From Marixanthomonas sp963974425 (lineage in GTDB: Bacteria > Bacteroidota > Bacteroidia > Flavobacteriales > Flavobacteriaceae), in NCBI RefSeq assembly GCF_963974425.1, contig NZ_CAXBCK010000013.1, positions 15,917 through 79,916 on the forward strand: a DNA stretch of 64,000 bases. Direction: 5' to 3'. Shown piece by piece: positions 42,575 through 51,026 of the stretch. The notes under the pieces were generated by a model. That model was not told the DNA's origin. It worked only from the letters and a program-made list of their open reading frames with translations, and made no database searches. Both the position numbers and the translations under genes were made by a program. Positions within the stretch are counted from its first letter, which is position 1, and each line of letters begins with the position of its first letter.

Positions 42575-43351
42575 TTATTGGTTTGTGGTATGCGACTTGA
42601 ACGAACAAGACAATTGCTCTTCCCAAAACCGGATGGTAAGGTCGTAATCGTTTTCTGCCTTGGCGTTTTCGGGGATGGTAATTTCGATGTTCACCAACAT
42701 ATTTTTTCCCGGTTTTAAAACCTGTCCTGCTTCTTTAACTTTTGAGTTGGCCCAATTGGGCATGTTTTCCTTTAGGTTTTGGGTTACGTGATCCATGGTT
42801 TCGGTAAAACCTTCCTCTTTATCGTGCCGAAAACCATAGCCGAAAGCCCGGCATAACAAGTCCATATCCAATGGGGCTACGTGGCTCACCTTGGGTATTT
42901 CAAACGACATATTACCAGTATTGACCACCGTAAAGGTTACGGTATGTTTTGTTCCTGGGGCTGTTCCCTGAAACGTGAATTCGGTAGGGTTGACCGCTAC
43001 CGAAATGGTAGGTTGCACTACCATGGTCACTTTGCGTTTTTTGCCACCAATGTCTATCTGGTTTTCATACGTGCCCGGACGTGTGCTCGGGTCGATGGAG
43101 AGCATAAGGTGCTCCATGCGTTTTTCGCCAGGGCGTAGTTTGCTATTGATATAAAGCGGAACACCGCTGAGGCTTTCGGTCTTCTTGCTTTTTGTGGCTT
43201 TAAGGTCCAGGAATTTTATACGGGTCTTGGTCTCGTTTTTATTGTGCAGCTTAATACTGCCCATTAAGTTGCCGGGCGGGCCGTTCAAGATGATCTCTTC
43301 CTCGCCAACAGCGATGTTTTTTAACTGGGAATCGGGCACTTTTTTTAACAT
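42575..43351 (-). CDS. Unrecognised two-domain beta-sandwich protein
   Basis: A 258-residue leaderless protein. Two Ig/CARDB-like beta domains are suggested: about 15-115 (IILNGPPGNLMGSIKLHNKNE ... PGTYENQIDIGGKKRKVTMVV) and 120-250 (PTEFTFQGTAPGTKHTVTFTVVN ... PGKNMLVNIEITIPENA). The loops P-G-T-Y and P-G-K-N resemble COG1470-like domains. A short helical insert with two Cys lies at about 165-200. It is 11 bases upstream of the next member and 17 downstream of the previous one. Confidence 0.65.
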   Translation of the reverse strand: MLKKVPDSQLKNIAVGEEEIILNGPPGNLMGSIKLHNKNETKTRIKFLDLKATKSKKTESLSGVPLYINSKLRPGEKRMEHLMLSIDPSTRPGTYENQIDIGGKKRKVTMVVQPTISVAVNPTEFTFQGTAPGTKHTVTFTVVNTGNMSFEIPKVSHVAPLDMDLLCRAFGYGFRHDKEEGFTETMDHVTQNLKENMPNWANSKVKEAGQVLKPGKNMLVNIEITIPENAKAENDYDLTIRFWEEQLSCSFKSHTTNQ

Positions 43352-43368
43352 GGTTCAAAGGTTTTAAG

Positions 43369-43842
43369 TTAGCCTTGGGGCTCATTGGAGTTCCTGTCGG
43401 GGAACGGGCGGGTATCGGGCTTGCAGCACGGGTCTTCTTCGCAACGCTCCGCGGCATTGGGCACGTAAGGCTCGGTGATTATTTGGCTCTCGCCGCCCAC
43501 ACAGATGCTAAAAAATTCCACGCCCAACATTTTAAAGCACACATTGGAATAGTTCGGGATGCGCACCCGTTGTTTCATCAAGTCCTTGATGTCTTTTAGG
43601 GTAAAGCGCGGCAGGTTCATAAGTTCCAGTTTGTTGTCTGTGGCTACGGGTTCGTTGGCATCACCTGTGAGTTTTAAGGTGTTTGTGGTAGAAAGGCTTC
43701 CGCTTATTTTGTTTTCCACACTGCCGGACAGTTCGGTCGCAATCTTGCCCGAATGTTTAGCATCTAGATCAGCATCTATATCAAAAGGGCGTATCGGGTT
43801 GAGGTTGTGGGTATAATTGGTCGGGATTTTTGGAACGCTCAT
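43369..43842 (-). CDS. Unrecognised leaderless protein with Cys-rich tail, first gene of the cluster
   Basis: A 157-residue protein with no signal peptide. It opens MSVPKIPTNYTHNLNP, has a Ser/Thr/Leu-rich middle (ELSGSVENKISGSLSTTNTL), then a basic/hydrophobic stretch DIKDLMKQRVRIPNYSN and a Cys-rich end (RCEEDPCCKPDTRPF). No family recognised. DNA here is strikingly G+C-rich: 37 of the 60 bases at 43381-43440 are G or C. It heads the minus-strand run; the LytTR gene begins about 180 bases beyond on the same strand. Confidence 0.6.
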   Translation of the reverse strand: MSVPKIPTNYTHNLNPIRPFDIDADLDAKHSGKIATELSGSVENKISGSLSTTNTLKLTGDANEPVATDNKLELMNLPRFTLKDIKDLMKQRVRIPNYSNVCFKMLGVEFFSICVGGESQIITEPYVPNAAERCEEDPCCKPDTRPFPDRNSNEPQG

Positions 43843-44022
43843 AATACTGGGTTTATTTGGTTACAACCCAATAAATTTAATCAATAATATCTAAAGCATT
43901 AGCATTTAACCCTCTAAATTTAAGCTGATTACGTATATTTTTACAACTTTCAAATTTTTCTTACAAAAGAAGAACGGTAAAGACAATAATTGGAAGGGGG
44001 TTTCTGAAACTTTCCTTAAGTT

Positions 44023-44763
44023 TTATCGTTTTAAACGTTCTAAGAATTGTTCTTTCCGCCGGGTCGAAACTTCGATACTGTGATTGTTTGTCATAATTAC
44101 ATAACCCCCCTTTCCCTTGACATATTTTTTTACTTCGTTCAGGTTGATCAAGTGCGAATTGTGTACCCTGAAAAACTGTTCCGTAGCCAACAGTTCTTCA
44201 AAGGTTTTCAATGTTTTAGACACCGTTATTTTCTTTCCGTTTTTTAAATGAATGTGGGTATAATTTTTATCGGCTTCACATCGTAAAATTTGGTCAACTT
44301 CCAAGAATTCGTACCCTTCGCTGGTAGGCACGGTTATTTTTTTTAACGCATTTTGGTGTTCCATATTCTGAAGCAATACAGCAATACGCTGTGCCATATG
44401 TTGTGTGGTATGGGTTTTAAAACGTTCCAAGGCGGTGGCGAACTCTTTTGTGCCTATTGGTTTCAGCAAATAATCCAATGCGCTAAACTTTATGGCTTTA
44501 AGGGCATACCGGTCGTAAGCAGTGGTAAAAATCACATCAAAAGAAGCAGGGCCTACCTGCTCCAGAAAGTCAAAGCCTGTGTTTGGCCCTATTTGCACAT
44601 CTAAAAAAACAAGGTCTGGCCGTTGTTCCTTCGCTATTTTTAAAGCGTCGGCAACTGTTTTTGCCGTAGCCACAAGAACATACTCCTCTTTGTAGGACGC
44701 CAACAGCTCCACCACATGGTCTATGCAGTGTTGTTCGTCATCTATGACCATTACTTTTACCAT
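44023..44763 (-). CDS. LytTR-family response regulator
   Basis: A 246-residue regulator. A receiver domain at about 1-120 has the acidic pocket (VIDDE) and phospho-acceptor Asp55 in VFLDVQIG. A LytTR DNA-binding domain follows at about 145-246 (LRCEADKNYTHIHLKNGKK ... FFRVHNSHLINLNEV). It starts 3 bases after the stop of the histidine kinase, forming a LytS/LytR-like pair. Probable targets are the divergent secreted-protein operon from 46739, or the isoprenoid cluster. Direct evidence for either is lacking. Confidence 0.92.
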   Translation of the reverse strand: MVKVMVIDDEQHCIDHVVELLASYKEEYVLVATAKTVADALKIAKEQRPDLVFLDVQIGPNTGFDFLEQVGPASFDVIFTTAYDRYALKAIKFSALDYLLKPIGTKEFATALERFKTHTTQHMAQRIAVLLQNMEHQNALKKITVPTSEGYEFLEVDQILRCEADKNYTHIHLKNGKKITVSKTLKTFEELLATEQFFRVHNSHLINLNEVKKYVKGKGGYVIMTNNHSIEVSTRRKEQFLERLKR

Positions 44764-44766
44764 ACC

Positions 44767-46554
44767 TTAAAATGCCAGTTGCAGGGGGAGTCCTACTTCT
44801 ACCCGCACCCCCTGTTTTTTGTCTATCAACCTAACATGCCCTTGGACACTGTTTCGTTTATTAATGATTGCTATGCGGTTTTTGGTGAGCTTCATGCCAT
44901 ATGATTTGTTCGTCTTTCCATTTTTGGTCGCATCTTTTAACTGCCCTACACCGTCATCATCAATAGAATAAAGAATCATCCCTTCCTTTTTTTGAACCTG
45001 AACCAAAATATGGCCGGTGCCGGTTTTTTGTGAAATACCGTGCCAAATACTGTTTTCGGCAAAAGGTTGCAGGATCAACGGCGGCACCAAAGTGTTTTCC
45101 ACATCGATAGACGGATCGACCGTAATTTTGAAAGAAAATTTGTGTTGCAGCCGCTTTTGCTCTATTTCAAAATACGTAGTCAATAACCCTAAGTCCTCTT
45201 TTAAGGGAATCGCTTCCTTTTCTGAATTTTCCAAAGTCTGACGCATCAAGGTTGCAAATTTCACCAGATAAGCCTTTGCCTCCGTTTTTTCGTTTTTAGC
45301 GACGAAATCGTGGATAGAGTTAAGCGAATTGAAGATAAAATGCGGGTTCAGCTGCGAACGAAGTGCTTTGAGCTTGGTTTTATCGACTTTAGATTCAAAC
45401 TGTGATACCGTTTTTGCTTCTACGGCGTCGCGCTTTTTCTTGTACAGGACAAGAATTACAACCAACGCAAGCAATAACACGCTGCCTCCAATAATCACCG
45501 TTTTTTTGAGGGTGCGCTGCCTGTCAATTTCGGCTTGCGACAGCGCCTGTTCTTTTTGATGCTCATAGCTTAAGTCTTTTTTTACCAGCTCCACTTGCTT
45601 TTCCCTATTTTGGATGCTATCATTTAGCACAATATGTTTTTTATAGGCTGCTAAGGCTTCATTGCCTTTTCCCTGGTTTTGATAGGTTTCGCTCAAGGCC
45701 AGCCAAGACTCTGCTTCCCGGTCCAGTGCCCCTGTTTCTGCATTTAAGTCGATGCTTTTTAGCAAGGTGGTTTCGGCTTTTCTTGTTTTTCCTTGGTACC
45801 CGTAAATTTTGCCCATATTGGTCAGTACAATGGCCATCGTTGCTTTATCGTCTATAATTTCGGCCCGCTCCAAGGCTTTATCGTAATAAACAAGTGCTTT
45901 TTCATAATCTTCTAAGTGTTGGTAGGCCAATCCTAAATTATTGCAAACCGTGGGATAATAAATTTGAAGGGGTTTTTCTTCGGAAAGCGACAGTGCTTTT
46001 TGAAGGTTTTCCACCGCCAAAGAATCTTTTCCCTGATCCATTTGTACAGTGGCTATGTTGAAAATGGCAATCAATTGTTGGGGTTTTGAAGCGGTTTCTT
46101 CGGCAATTTGAAGCAGCTTGTTATAGTTTTCCAAAGCCCTGTCAAACTCTTCCATATCGGCATAGATGTTTGCAATGTTGCTATATACCGTAGCATCGAA
46201 GAGGTTTTTCCCTTCAAAATGGGCTGCATCCAAGGCTCGGTGGTACTGCTGTAAAGCTTGGGTAAAATCAGACTTTAAATAATACACGTTCCCTTGTTGC
46301 CGATAGGCTTTTGCAATGCCTACGTTCCAATTGTTGCTTTTGGCAATTTTTAGAGCCTCTTGGGTATATTGGGTTGCCTTCGGTTTATTGGTGGTGGCAA
46401 TGGCGTGGGCCATGTTCAACAGGTAAATGGTTCGCAGCGTATCGGGAACCTCCTTTTTATCCAGCAGGGTTTTAAGGGAATCTACTACGGTCTGTTGCCC
46501 CAACCCCAAATAGGACACCATGAAGAAGACCAACAAAAATAGTTTTGTTTTCAT
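44767..46554 (-). CDS. TPR-containing LytS-type sensor histidine kinase
   Basis: A 595-residue membrane sensor. A signal peptide (VSYLGLGQQ), then about six TPR units (about 45-310, for example AYRQQGNVYYLKSDFTQALQQYHRAL), one transmembrane helix (about 352-371) and a His-kinase domain. The kinase carries the phospho-acceptor in LNPHFIFNSLNS (about His405), followed by IEQKRLQHKFSF and HATPase motifs N and G (FAENSIWHG, DDDGVG, SYGMKL). The TPRs are predicted periplasmic and may sense a protein or peptide. Translationally linked to the LytTR gene. Confidence 0.92.
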   Translation of the reverse strand: MKTKLFLLVFFMVSYLGLGQQTVVDSLKTLLDKKEVPDTLRTIYLLNMAHAIATTNKPKATQYTQEALKIAKSNNWNVGIAKAYRQQGNVYYLKSDFTQALQQYHRALDAAHFEGKNLFDATVYSNIANIYADMEEFDRALENYNKLLQIAEETASKPQQLIAIFNIATVQMDQGKDSLAVENLQKALSLSEEKPLQIYYPTVCNNLGLAYQHLEDYEKALVYYDKALERAEIIDDKATMAIVLTNMGKIYGYQGKTRKAETTLLKSIDLNAETGALDREAESWLALSETYQNQGKGNEALAAYKKHIVLNDSIQNREKQVELVKKDLSYEHQKEQALSQAEIDRQRTLKKTVIIGGSVLLLALVVILVLYKKKRDAVEAKTVSQFESKVDKTKLKALRSQLNPHFIFNSLNSIHDFVAKNEKTEAKAYLVKFATLMRQTLENSEKEAIPLKEDLGLLTTYFEIEQKRLQHKFSFKITVDPSIDVENTLVPPLILQPFAENSIWHGISQKTGTGHILVQVQKKEGMILYSIDDDGVGQLKDATKNGKTNKSYGMKLTKNRIAIINKRNSVQGHVRLIDKKQGVRVEVGLPLQLAF

Positions 46555-46738
46555 AAAAACCGTTCACAATGGAAAAATATGAGGAGTTGACTTGAGGAGT
46601 ACCCAATTTACTAATTTTCAGCAAAAATCCACCATAGGGTTGCAGAAAATAATTGAACCCGTGCAGTTGCTCATTTGTGGTTGCCTTATCTCTATTTGTT
46701 GTATAGTTTTAATTATCAGTTATTTAAAATCATACAAT

Positions 46739-47284
46739 ATGCGCACTTCATTACTTATTATCGCTATTTTCTTTTTCTTTTTTAATGTTGACGCACAAAA
46801 CAACTCGCTTAAAGAAATTTACGAAGGAACGTTTGCGGTCAATTCGATAACCGCCTGGCGGGGAAAGACCCGGGTAGCAGTCCCGTTGCAGATTCCGGCC
46901 AACGCTACAGGTTTTTATTATACGGTTTATGTAAGCAAACGCAAAACCTTTAGGCCCGAAGCCCGGAAACTTGTTTTCGATGTTTTGGCCGATAGAATGG
47001 GCACAAGCTCGGAAAATGCAGACCGGGCCAATGAGATCTTGGTAAAAGAGCAAGGAAAATACGAAGACATCAACATTTACCTCCTGCCCAGCGAACAGGA
47101 CAGCCAATTGTTCGAAAAACGGATGAACTATGACTTTAAGGCTTTAAAAGAATGGAAGGACATAGGTGAGGAAGTGACGTTTGTACCTACCAACGGAACT
47201 CGACAGACGCTATATCTAGGTTTTTTAAACACCAACAACACCATAGGATTAGACGTGTATTTAAAAGTGGCGGCGAAATATTGA
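46739..47284 (+). CDS. Exported protein of unknown function
   Basis: The start is taken at ATG 46739 because MRTSLLIIAIFFFFFNVDAQ is a perfect signal peptide; a longer upstream frame would bury it. 181 residues. The mature region has no family I recognise; it is beta-rich (FYYTVYVSKRKTF) with a helical center (SSENADRANEILVKEQ). It is divergent from the kinase gene and 28 bases ahead of the next secreted-protein gene, so an operon of four exported proteins is likely. Confidence 0.72.
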   Translation: MRTSLLIIAIFFFFFNVDAQNNSLKEIYEGTFAVNSITAWRGKTRVAVPLQIPANATGFYYTVYVSKRKTFRPEARKLVFDVLADRMGTSSENADRANEILVKEQGKYEDINIYLLPSEQDSQLFEKRMNYDFKALKEWKDIGEEVTFVPTNGTRQTLYLGFLNTNNTIGLDVYLKVAAKY

Positions 47285-47312
47285 GGAAAGAACCAAATAA
47301 CTCACACATATT

Positions 47313-49004
47313 ATGAAAACAACAATTAATTCAATCATACTCGCTATTTTATTAATAACGGGCGGCACGGCACACGCGCAGTTTTTTAAGAAACTAAAGA
47401 AAAAGGTAGCACAAGCTGTTGAAAATACAATTGTAAACACAGCAGATGAAGCCGTAAACGATGTCATAGGAAATAAAGAAAACAATACTAGCGAAAGGGA
47501 AAACCCGGCATCTCCTTCCATTACCGAAAACAAAACCATTACAAACCGACAGCATCAAAAACCCACTTCAAGAACTACCGAGGGCATAGTAAAATCCACT
47601 GATAAATTTTCAGCAGTATCCACAATGACCATCCCGACCATTGATGAAGACTTTGAGTCTATTTCCTTACTTACTTTTAAAGGACTGCCCCTCTTGGGCG
47701 AACCGGACAAAAATTTAATAGGGCTTACTGTAGGTAAGGAATACGAAAAGTACAACGGCTTGCTCAAGGTGAAGTTTTACCGTCCGCTGTTCGATACCAT
47801 GGACAAGGAGGTATGGTATCCCAACAGGTATGCTGGGGAAATAAGGTATCCGAGGGAAGGCGTGAATTCGGTCATCGCCCAAAAAGCACTCTTTGCGGCC
47901 GCAACCAGCTTGAGTTCGCGTACGGCTTGCGAAATCTATTATGACAGACCGGGAGAACACAAAAGTTACAGAAACGACAACAAAACATGGGGCGGTTACA
48001 ATGCCAGCGATATACGCCAGAATACCCTTTATAAAAAATACATTGCCGAACAATTGGGCAATTTGCAACGCTATGCCGAAAAAATCCCAACCACGGCCTA
48101 CGTGGTCGATAAAATGGGGTTAATGCGGTATGATTTTGACCAAAACGGTTTTATACTGGAAATACCTGTAGCTACGCCCAATGTAATCTATACCAAAAGA
48201 AGTTTTGGTGGGTATGCCCCGCGCCACGAATATGAACAAGTGTTCAAGACAAAAAGACGACGCAGTTTTGATTACCTTTTTAAAATAAAGCCCGAAAAAG
48301 TAGAACAGTTGTTTGAAGGCAAAACACGTTCGGGCAGATCGGCCTATTTCGTACATAAAATTGAATGGTATGGAGCTGACCACACCCCAACATATAAAGA
48401 ATACGTAAAGTACCCCCAACTTAAAACGGTGCGCAAAGCAATAAACTACCATAGACTGCAGTACAGCTATGCAGACCCACTTATAGAAATTTACCTGGAT
48501 CCCGAGCTTACCCAAAAAATAGGCGAAATAGACCTTGCTAAAATAGATACGAAACAATTAAAAAATGAAAATGAAAATGAAACAGAACAAAAGCCAACCC
48601 TCCGCAAAGAGCCTCATGTAAATTTTGAAAATGCAATACCACTCAGTGTTGTTCACGAAAAGCCAGAAATGCCCTTCTGTACCGACAGCAAGGACCGCCG
48701 TTGCCAAGAAAAATACATTAACGAATGGTTACAGGACAAAATACCAAATGATAAGCTTAAAGAATGGTTTAAACCCTACAGCAATAGCAACCATCGAAAG
48801 GTTTCAATGACCATGGTTCTTGACACCAATGGAAAATTCCATATTAAGAATATGCGTCCTTCTAATGAAAAAGCGTCCAACGCCATACAAAAAATACTCA
48901 ATTCCCATACATTAAACATGAAGCCCGCACGGCAACGGGGAAAACCGGTTCATGTTATGTTTGTCCACAATGCCCTTATCTCATACAACATACGGAAGTA
49001 TTGA
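47313..49004 (+). CDS. Exported protein with TonB-C-like C-terminal domain
   Basis: A 563-residue exported protein with a signal peptide (ILLITGGTAHAQF), then a Lys-rich helical QFFKKLKKKVAQAVE. A Ser/Thr/Asn-rich linker (about 60-90) and a large globular part follow (90-440). The last ~70 residues (MTMVLDTNGKFHIKNMRPSNEKASNAIQKILN ... RGKPVHVMF) match the pattern of Bacteroidetes TonB C-terminal-like domains, here without the N-terminal transmembrane anchor. It may be an adaptor that contacts a TonB-type periplasmic partner; this is inferred. Confidence 0.72.
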   Translation: MKTTINSIILAILLITGGTAHAQFFKKLKKKVAQAVENTIVNTADEAVNDVIGNKENNTSERENPASPSITENKTITNRQHQKPTSRTTEGIVKSTDKFSAVSTMTIPTIDEDFESISLLTFKGLPLLGEPDKNLIGLTVGKEYEKYNGLLKVKFYRPLFDTMDKEVWYPNRYAGEIRYPREGVNSVIAQKALFAAATSLSSRTACEIYYDRPGEHKSYRNDNKTWGGYNASDIRQNTLYKKYIAEQLGNLQRYAEKIPTTAYVVDKMGLMRYDFDQNGFILEIPVATPNVIYTKRSFGGYAPRHEYEQVFKTKRRRSFDYLFKIKPEKVEQLFEGKTRSGRSAYFVHKIEWYGADHTPTYKEYVKYPQLKTVRKAINYHRLQYSYADPLIEIYLDPELTQKIGEIDLAKIDTKQLKNENENETEQKPTLRKEPHVNFENAIPLSVVHEKPEMPFCTDSKDRRCQEKYINEWLQDKIPNDKLKEWFKPYSNSNHRKVSMTMVLDTNGKFHIKNMRPSNEKASNAIQKILNSHTLNMKPARQRGKPVHVMFVHNALISYNIRKY

Positions 49005-49028
49005 TCAATAAGCCAATAAATCGTATTC

Positions 49029-50012
49029 ATGAAGGCAAAATTCAAACACAAAGTTATATTGTTCATCGCAACCGTCTTCTTTATACTGCACGGTTGCCGG
49101 GTAGTGTACTCCAACCGCCCTTTGCCCAGCGAGCAACCTGTTCTTAAAGCTTTTCCGTCCAACTTTAAAGGGGAATACAAGGTTATTGGCCCTATGGACA
49201 AATCTGATGTGTTGGATAAGAAATACCCCCAAAATCTTTTTGATATGTTCTGGAACATTGAGGTAAACAAAGGTGTCTGTACCATAAAGCATTATTTTGG
49301 TTTTCAAGCTTCAAATATCGCCCAAATTAGCGCCCATCGCGATTTTAAGGTTGAAAATGACATCCTTTTTTACAGAAACGACAGCATTAAAAACCGTATG
49401 CTGAAACTATTGAATAAAAGCACAAAATTGACCGAGAATGAACAATACGATTTGGAAGACCTTCTTAACCGTGACGAAAAAGGGGAACTCGAGCAAAACT
49501 TTCCATTGGTAAAAAAACAGGGACGCTATACCTTCAACACAAAAACGGCTTACAAAATAGACCTGCTGAACAACGACTTTACCGACTATACTTGGACCGA
49601 CAAACCGGTTGAAGTAAAAGTAGCCTTTAAAAAAGCAGGGGATTATTTGTTTTTTAACCTAAAAGAAAGCAAAAAAGATTGGCTGCCCATCATTGTAAAA
49701 CAAAACGGGAACCACATAACGGTCTCACGCATTGACCACAGTAACCTATCGGACCAATACTCCTATTACAGCTCCATTACCGAAGTTATAAAAGAGAAAG
49801 ATAAAAGTAACGACTACGTTATTAACCCTTCGCAGGCCAACCTTCTCTCTTTTTTAGAAGAGCCTCATTTTCTAAATACCATAGCGATATTAGAAAAAAA
49901 AACGGCACCATTTTATACCCAATCATGGGTACATTATACCGTCATCGGTCTAATCGTATTTGTTCTAATTGCTGAATCTTTAAGGCGAATGGTAAAAAAA
50001 TTTCATAAATAG
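49029..50012 (+). CDS. Lipoprotein-like exported protein with C-terminal membrane segment
   Basis: A 327-residue protein with an N-terminal signal that ends HGC (Cys about 23), suggesting a lipoprotein. A globular region follows (about 30-295). A hydrophobic helix at about 303-321 (YTVIGLIVFVLIAESL) precedes a basic tail, an unusual combination with a lipobox. Function unknown. It is 24 bases downstream of the TonB-C-like gene and 15 bases upstream of the LecA-like gene. Confidence 0.65.
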   Translation: MKAKFKHKVILFIATVFFILHGCRVVYSNRPLPSEQPVLKAFPSNFKGEYKVIGPMDKSDVLDKKYPQNLFDMFWNIEVNKGVCTIKHYFGFQASNIAQISAHRDFKVENDILFYRNDSIKNRMLKLLNKSTKLTENEQYDLEDLLNRDEKGELEQNFPLVKKQGRYTFNTKTAYKIDLLNNDFTDYTWTDKPVEVKVAFKKAGDYLFFNLKESKKDWLPIIVKQNGNHITVSRIDHSNLSDQYSYYSSITEVIKEKDKSNDYVINPSQANLLSFLEEPHFLNTIAILEKKTAPFYTQSWVHYTVIGLIVFVLIAESLRRMVKKFHK

Positions 50013-50027
50013 TATAAAAACAATATC

Positions 50028-50867
50028 ATGAAAACATCGCTAAAGGCTATCCTTATACTGGGATTGCTCCTAATTCCAGGTCTTGCATCGCTTGCCCAAA
50101 ATCCAGGGATTGATGACATAGAAGAACTTTTCAGGGCCCATAACAACCAGGATCATTATCAGTTAAACCAATACCTGAAACGTTTTGGCACGACCCGGAC
50201 ATCAAAAACCAAAAAAGGTAACGGAACCATTTATTATAATCCGTATAAAACTAAAAACAATTCCAACGGTATTAATTTGGCCTTTGTATCATATAACGAT
50301 GGGAGTTTTACTACAATCCTTCGCAATGCCAAAGAGGATCTCTATAAATATTATGTCAACAATTGGGCAAAAACAGCCGATGAATATACTACTAAAGACA
50401 ACACCTATTTTTTTAAAAAAGGTTCTATTAACATATCAACCATGTATTTTGAAGAAAAAATATATATCCAACTGAAATCACTGTCGGTCAGCAGTGGCCA
50501 AACATCAACAAAACCTAAAAAAGCTTCCACCTCGGGTACCGTAACGGTACGGTCCACAAAATTGACAGGCATTTATTTAAATAAAGGCGATAAAATCAAT
50601 TTAAAAGCCTCTGGCAGGATAACATTAGGCTTTTTTGCAGGCGCTGCCGGACCAGAAGGCATCAACGGATTTGAAATTTACAATATCGTGCGCAATTACC
50701 GCCATGGCAGCCTTATCGCCACCATTGGCGAAAACGGCACGTGGTTTTATGTAGGCAGGAAAGCCACGTTAACGGCCGATACCTCGGGCTATTTAAAACT
50801 GTATGCCAACGATGTGGACCCCGGCAATAATTCTGGGAGTTTTAAGGTCGTTTATACGAAAATGTAA
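50028..50867 (+). CDS. Exported protein with LecA (PA-IL)-like domain
   Basis: A 279-residue exported protein. A signal peptide (LLLIPGLASLAQ) and an N-terminal domain of about 130 residues without family match lead through a Thr/Ser/Pro linker to a C-terminal domain (about 170-279). That domain has the LecA-type arrangement: LTGIYLNKGDKINLKASGRI, GFFAGAAGPEG, and at the end SGYLKLYANDVDPGNNSGSFKV, where the Asn-Asp-x(3-6)-Asn loop normally binds calcium and galactose. Specificity is not established here. Confidence 0.75.
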   Translation: MKTSLKAILILGLLLIPGLASLAQNPGIDDIEELFRAHNNQDHYQLNQYLKRFGTTRTSKTKKGNGTIYYNPYKTKNNSNGINLAFVSYNDGSFTTILRNAKEDLYKYYVNNWAKTADEYTTKDNTYFFKKGSINISTMYFEEKIYIQLKSLSVSSGQTSTKPKKASTSGTVTVRSTKLTGIYLNKGDKINLKASGRITLGFFAGAAGPEGINGFEIYNIVRNYRHGSLIATIGENGTWFYVGRKATLTADTSGYLKLYANDVDPGNNSGSFKVVYTKM

Positions 50868-51026
50868 TAGACGCCCGCTATTCGACAAGATGTTTTTAAA
50901 TAGTATTTCTTGGTGTAACAAAAAAAACACATCTATATGTTTAAGCAACAAGTGGGAAACTAATTTTATAGGTATATAGATAACCTAACAATGTATATTT
51001 CTTTTCTCTTTTCAGAACTGCCATTG

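Noticed and set aside
46751..47107. A 118-residue minus-strand ORF
   Set aside because: Antisense shadow of the exported protein that starts at 46739.
47715..48068. A 117-residue minus-strand ORF inside the TonB-C-like gene
   Set aside because: It is antisense to a continuous exported protein with a signal peptide. There is no family match and no start context.
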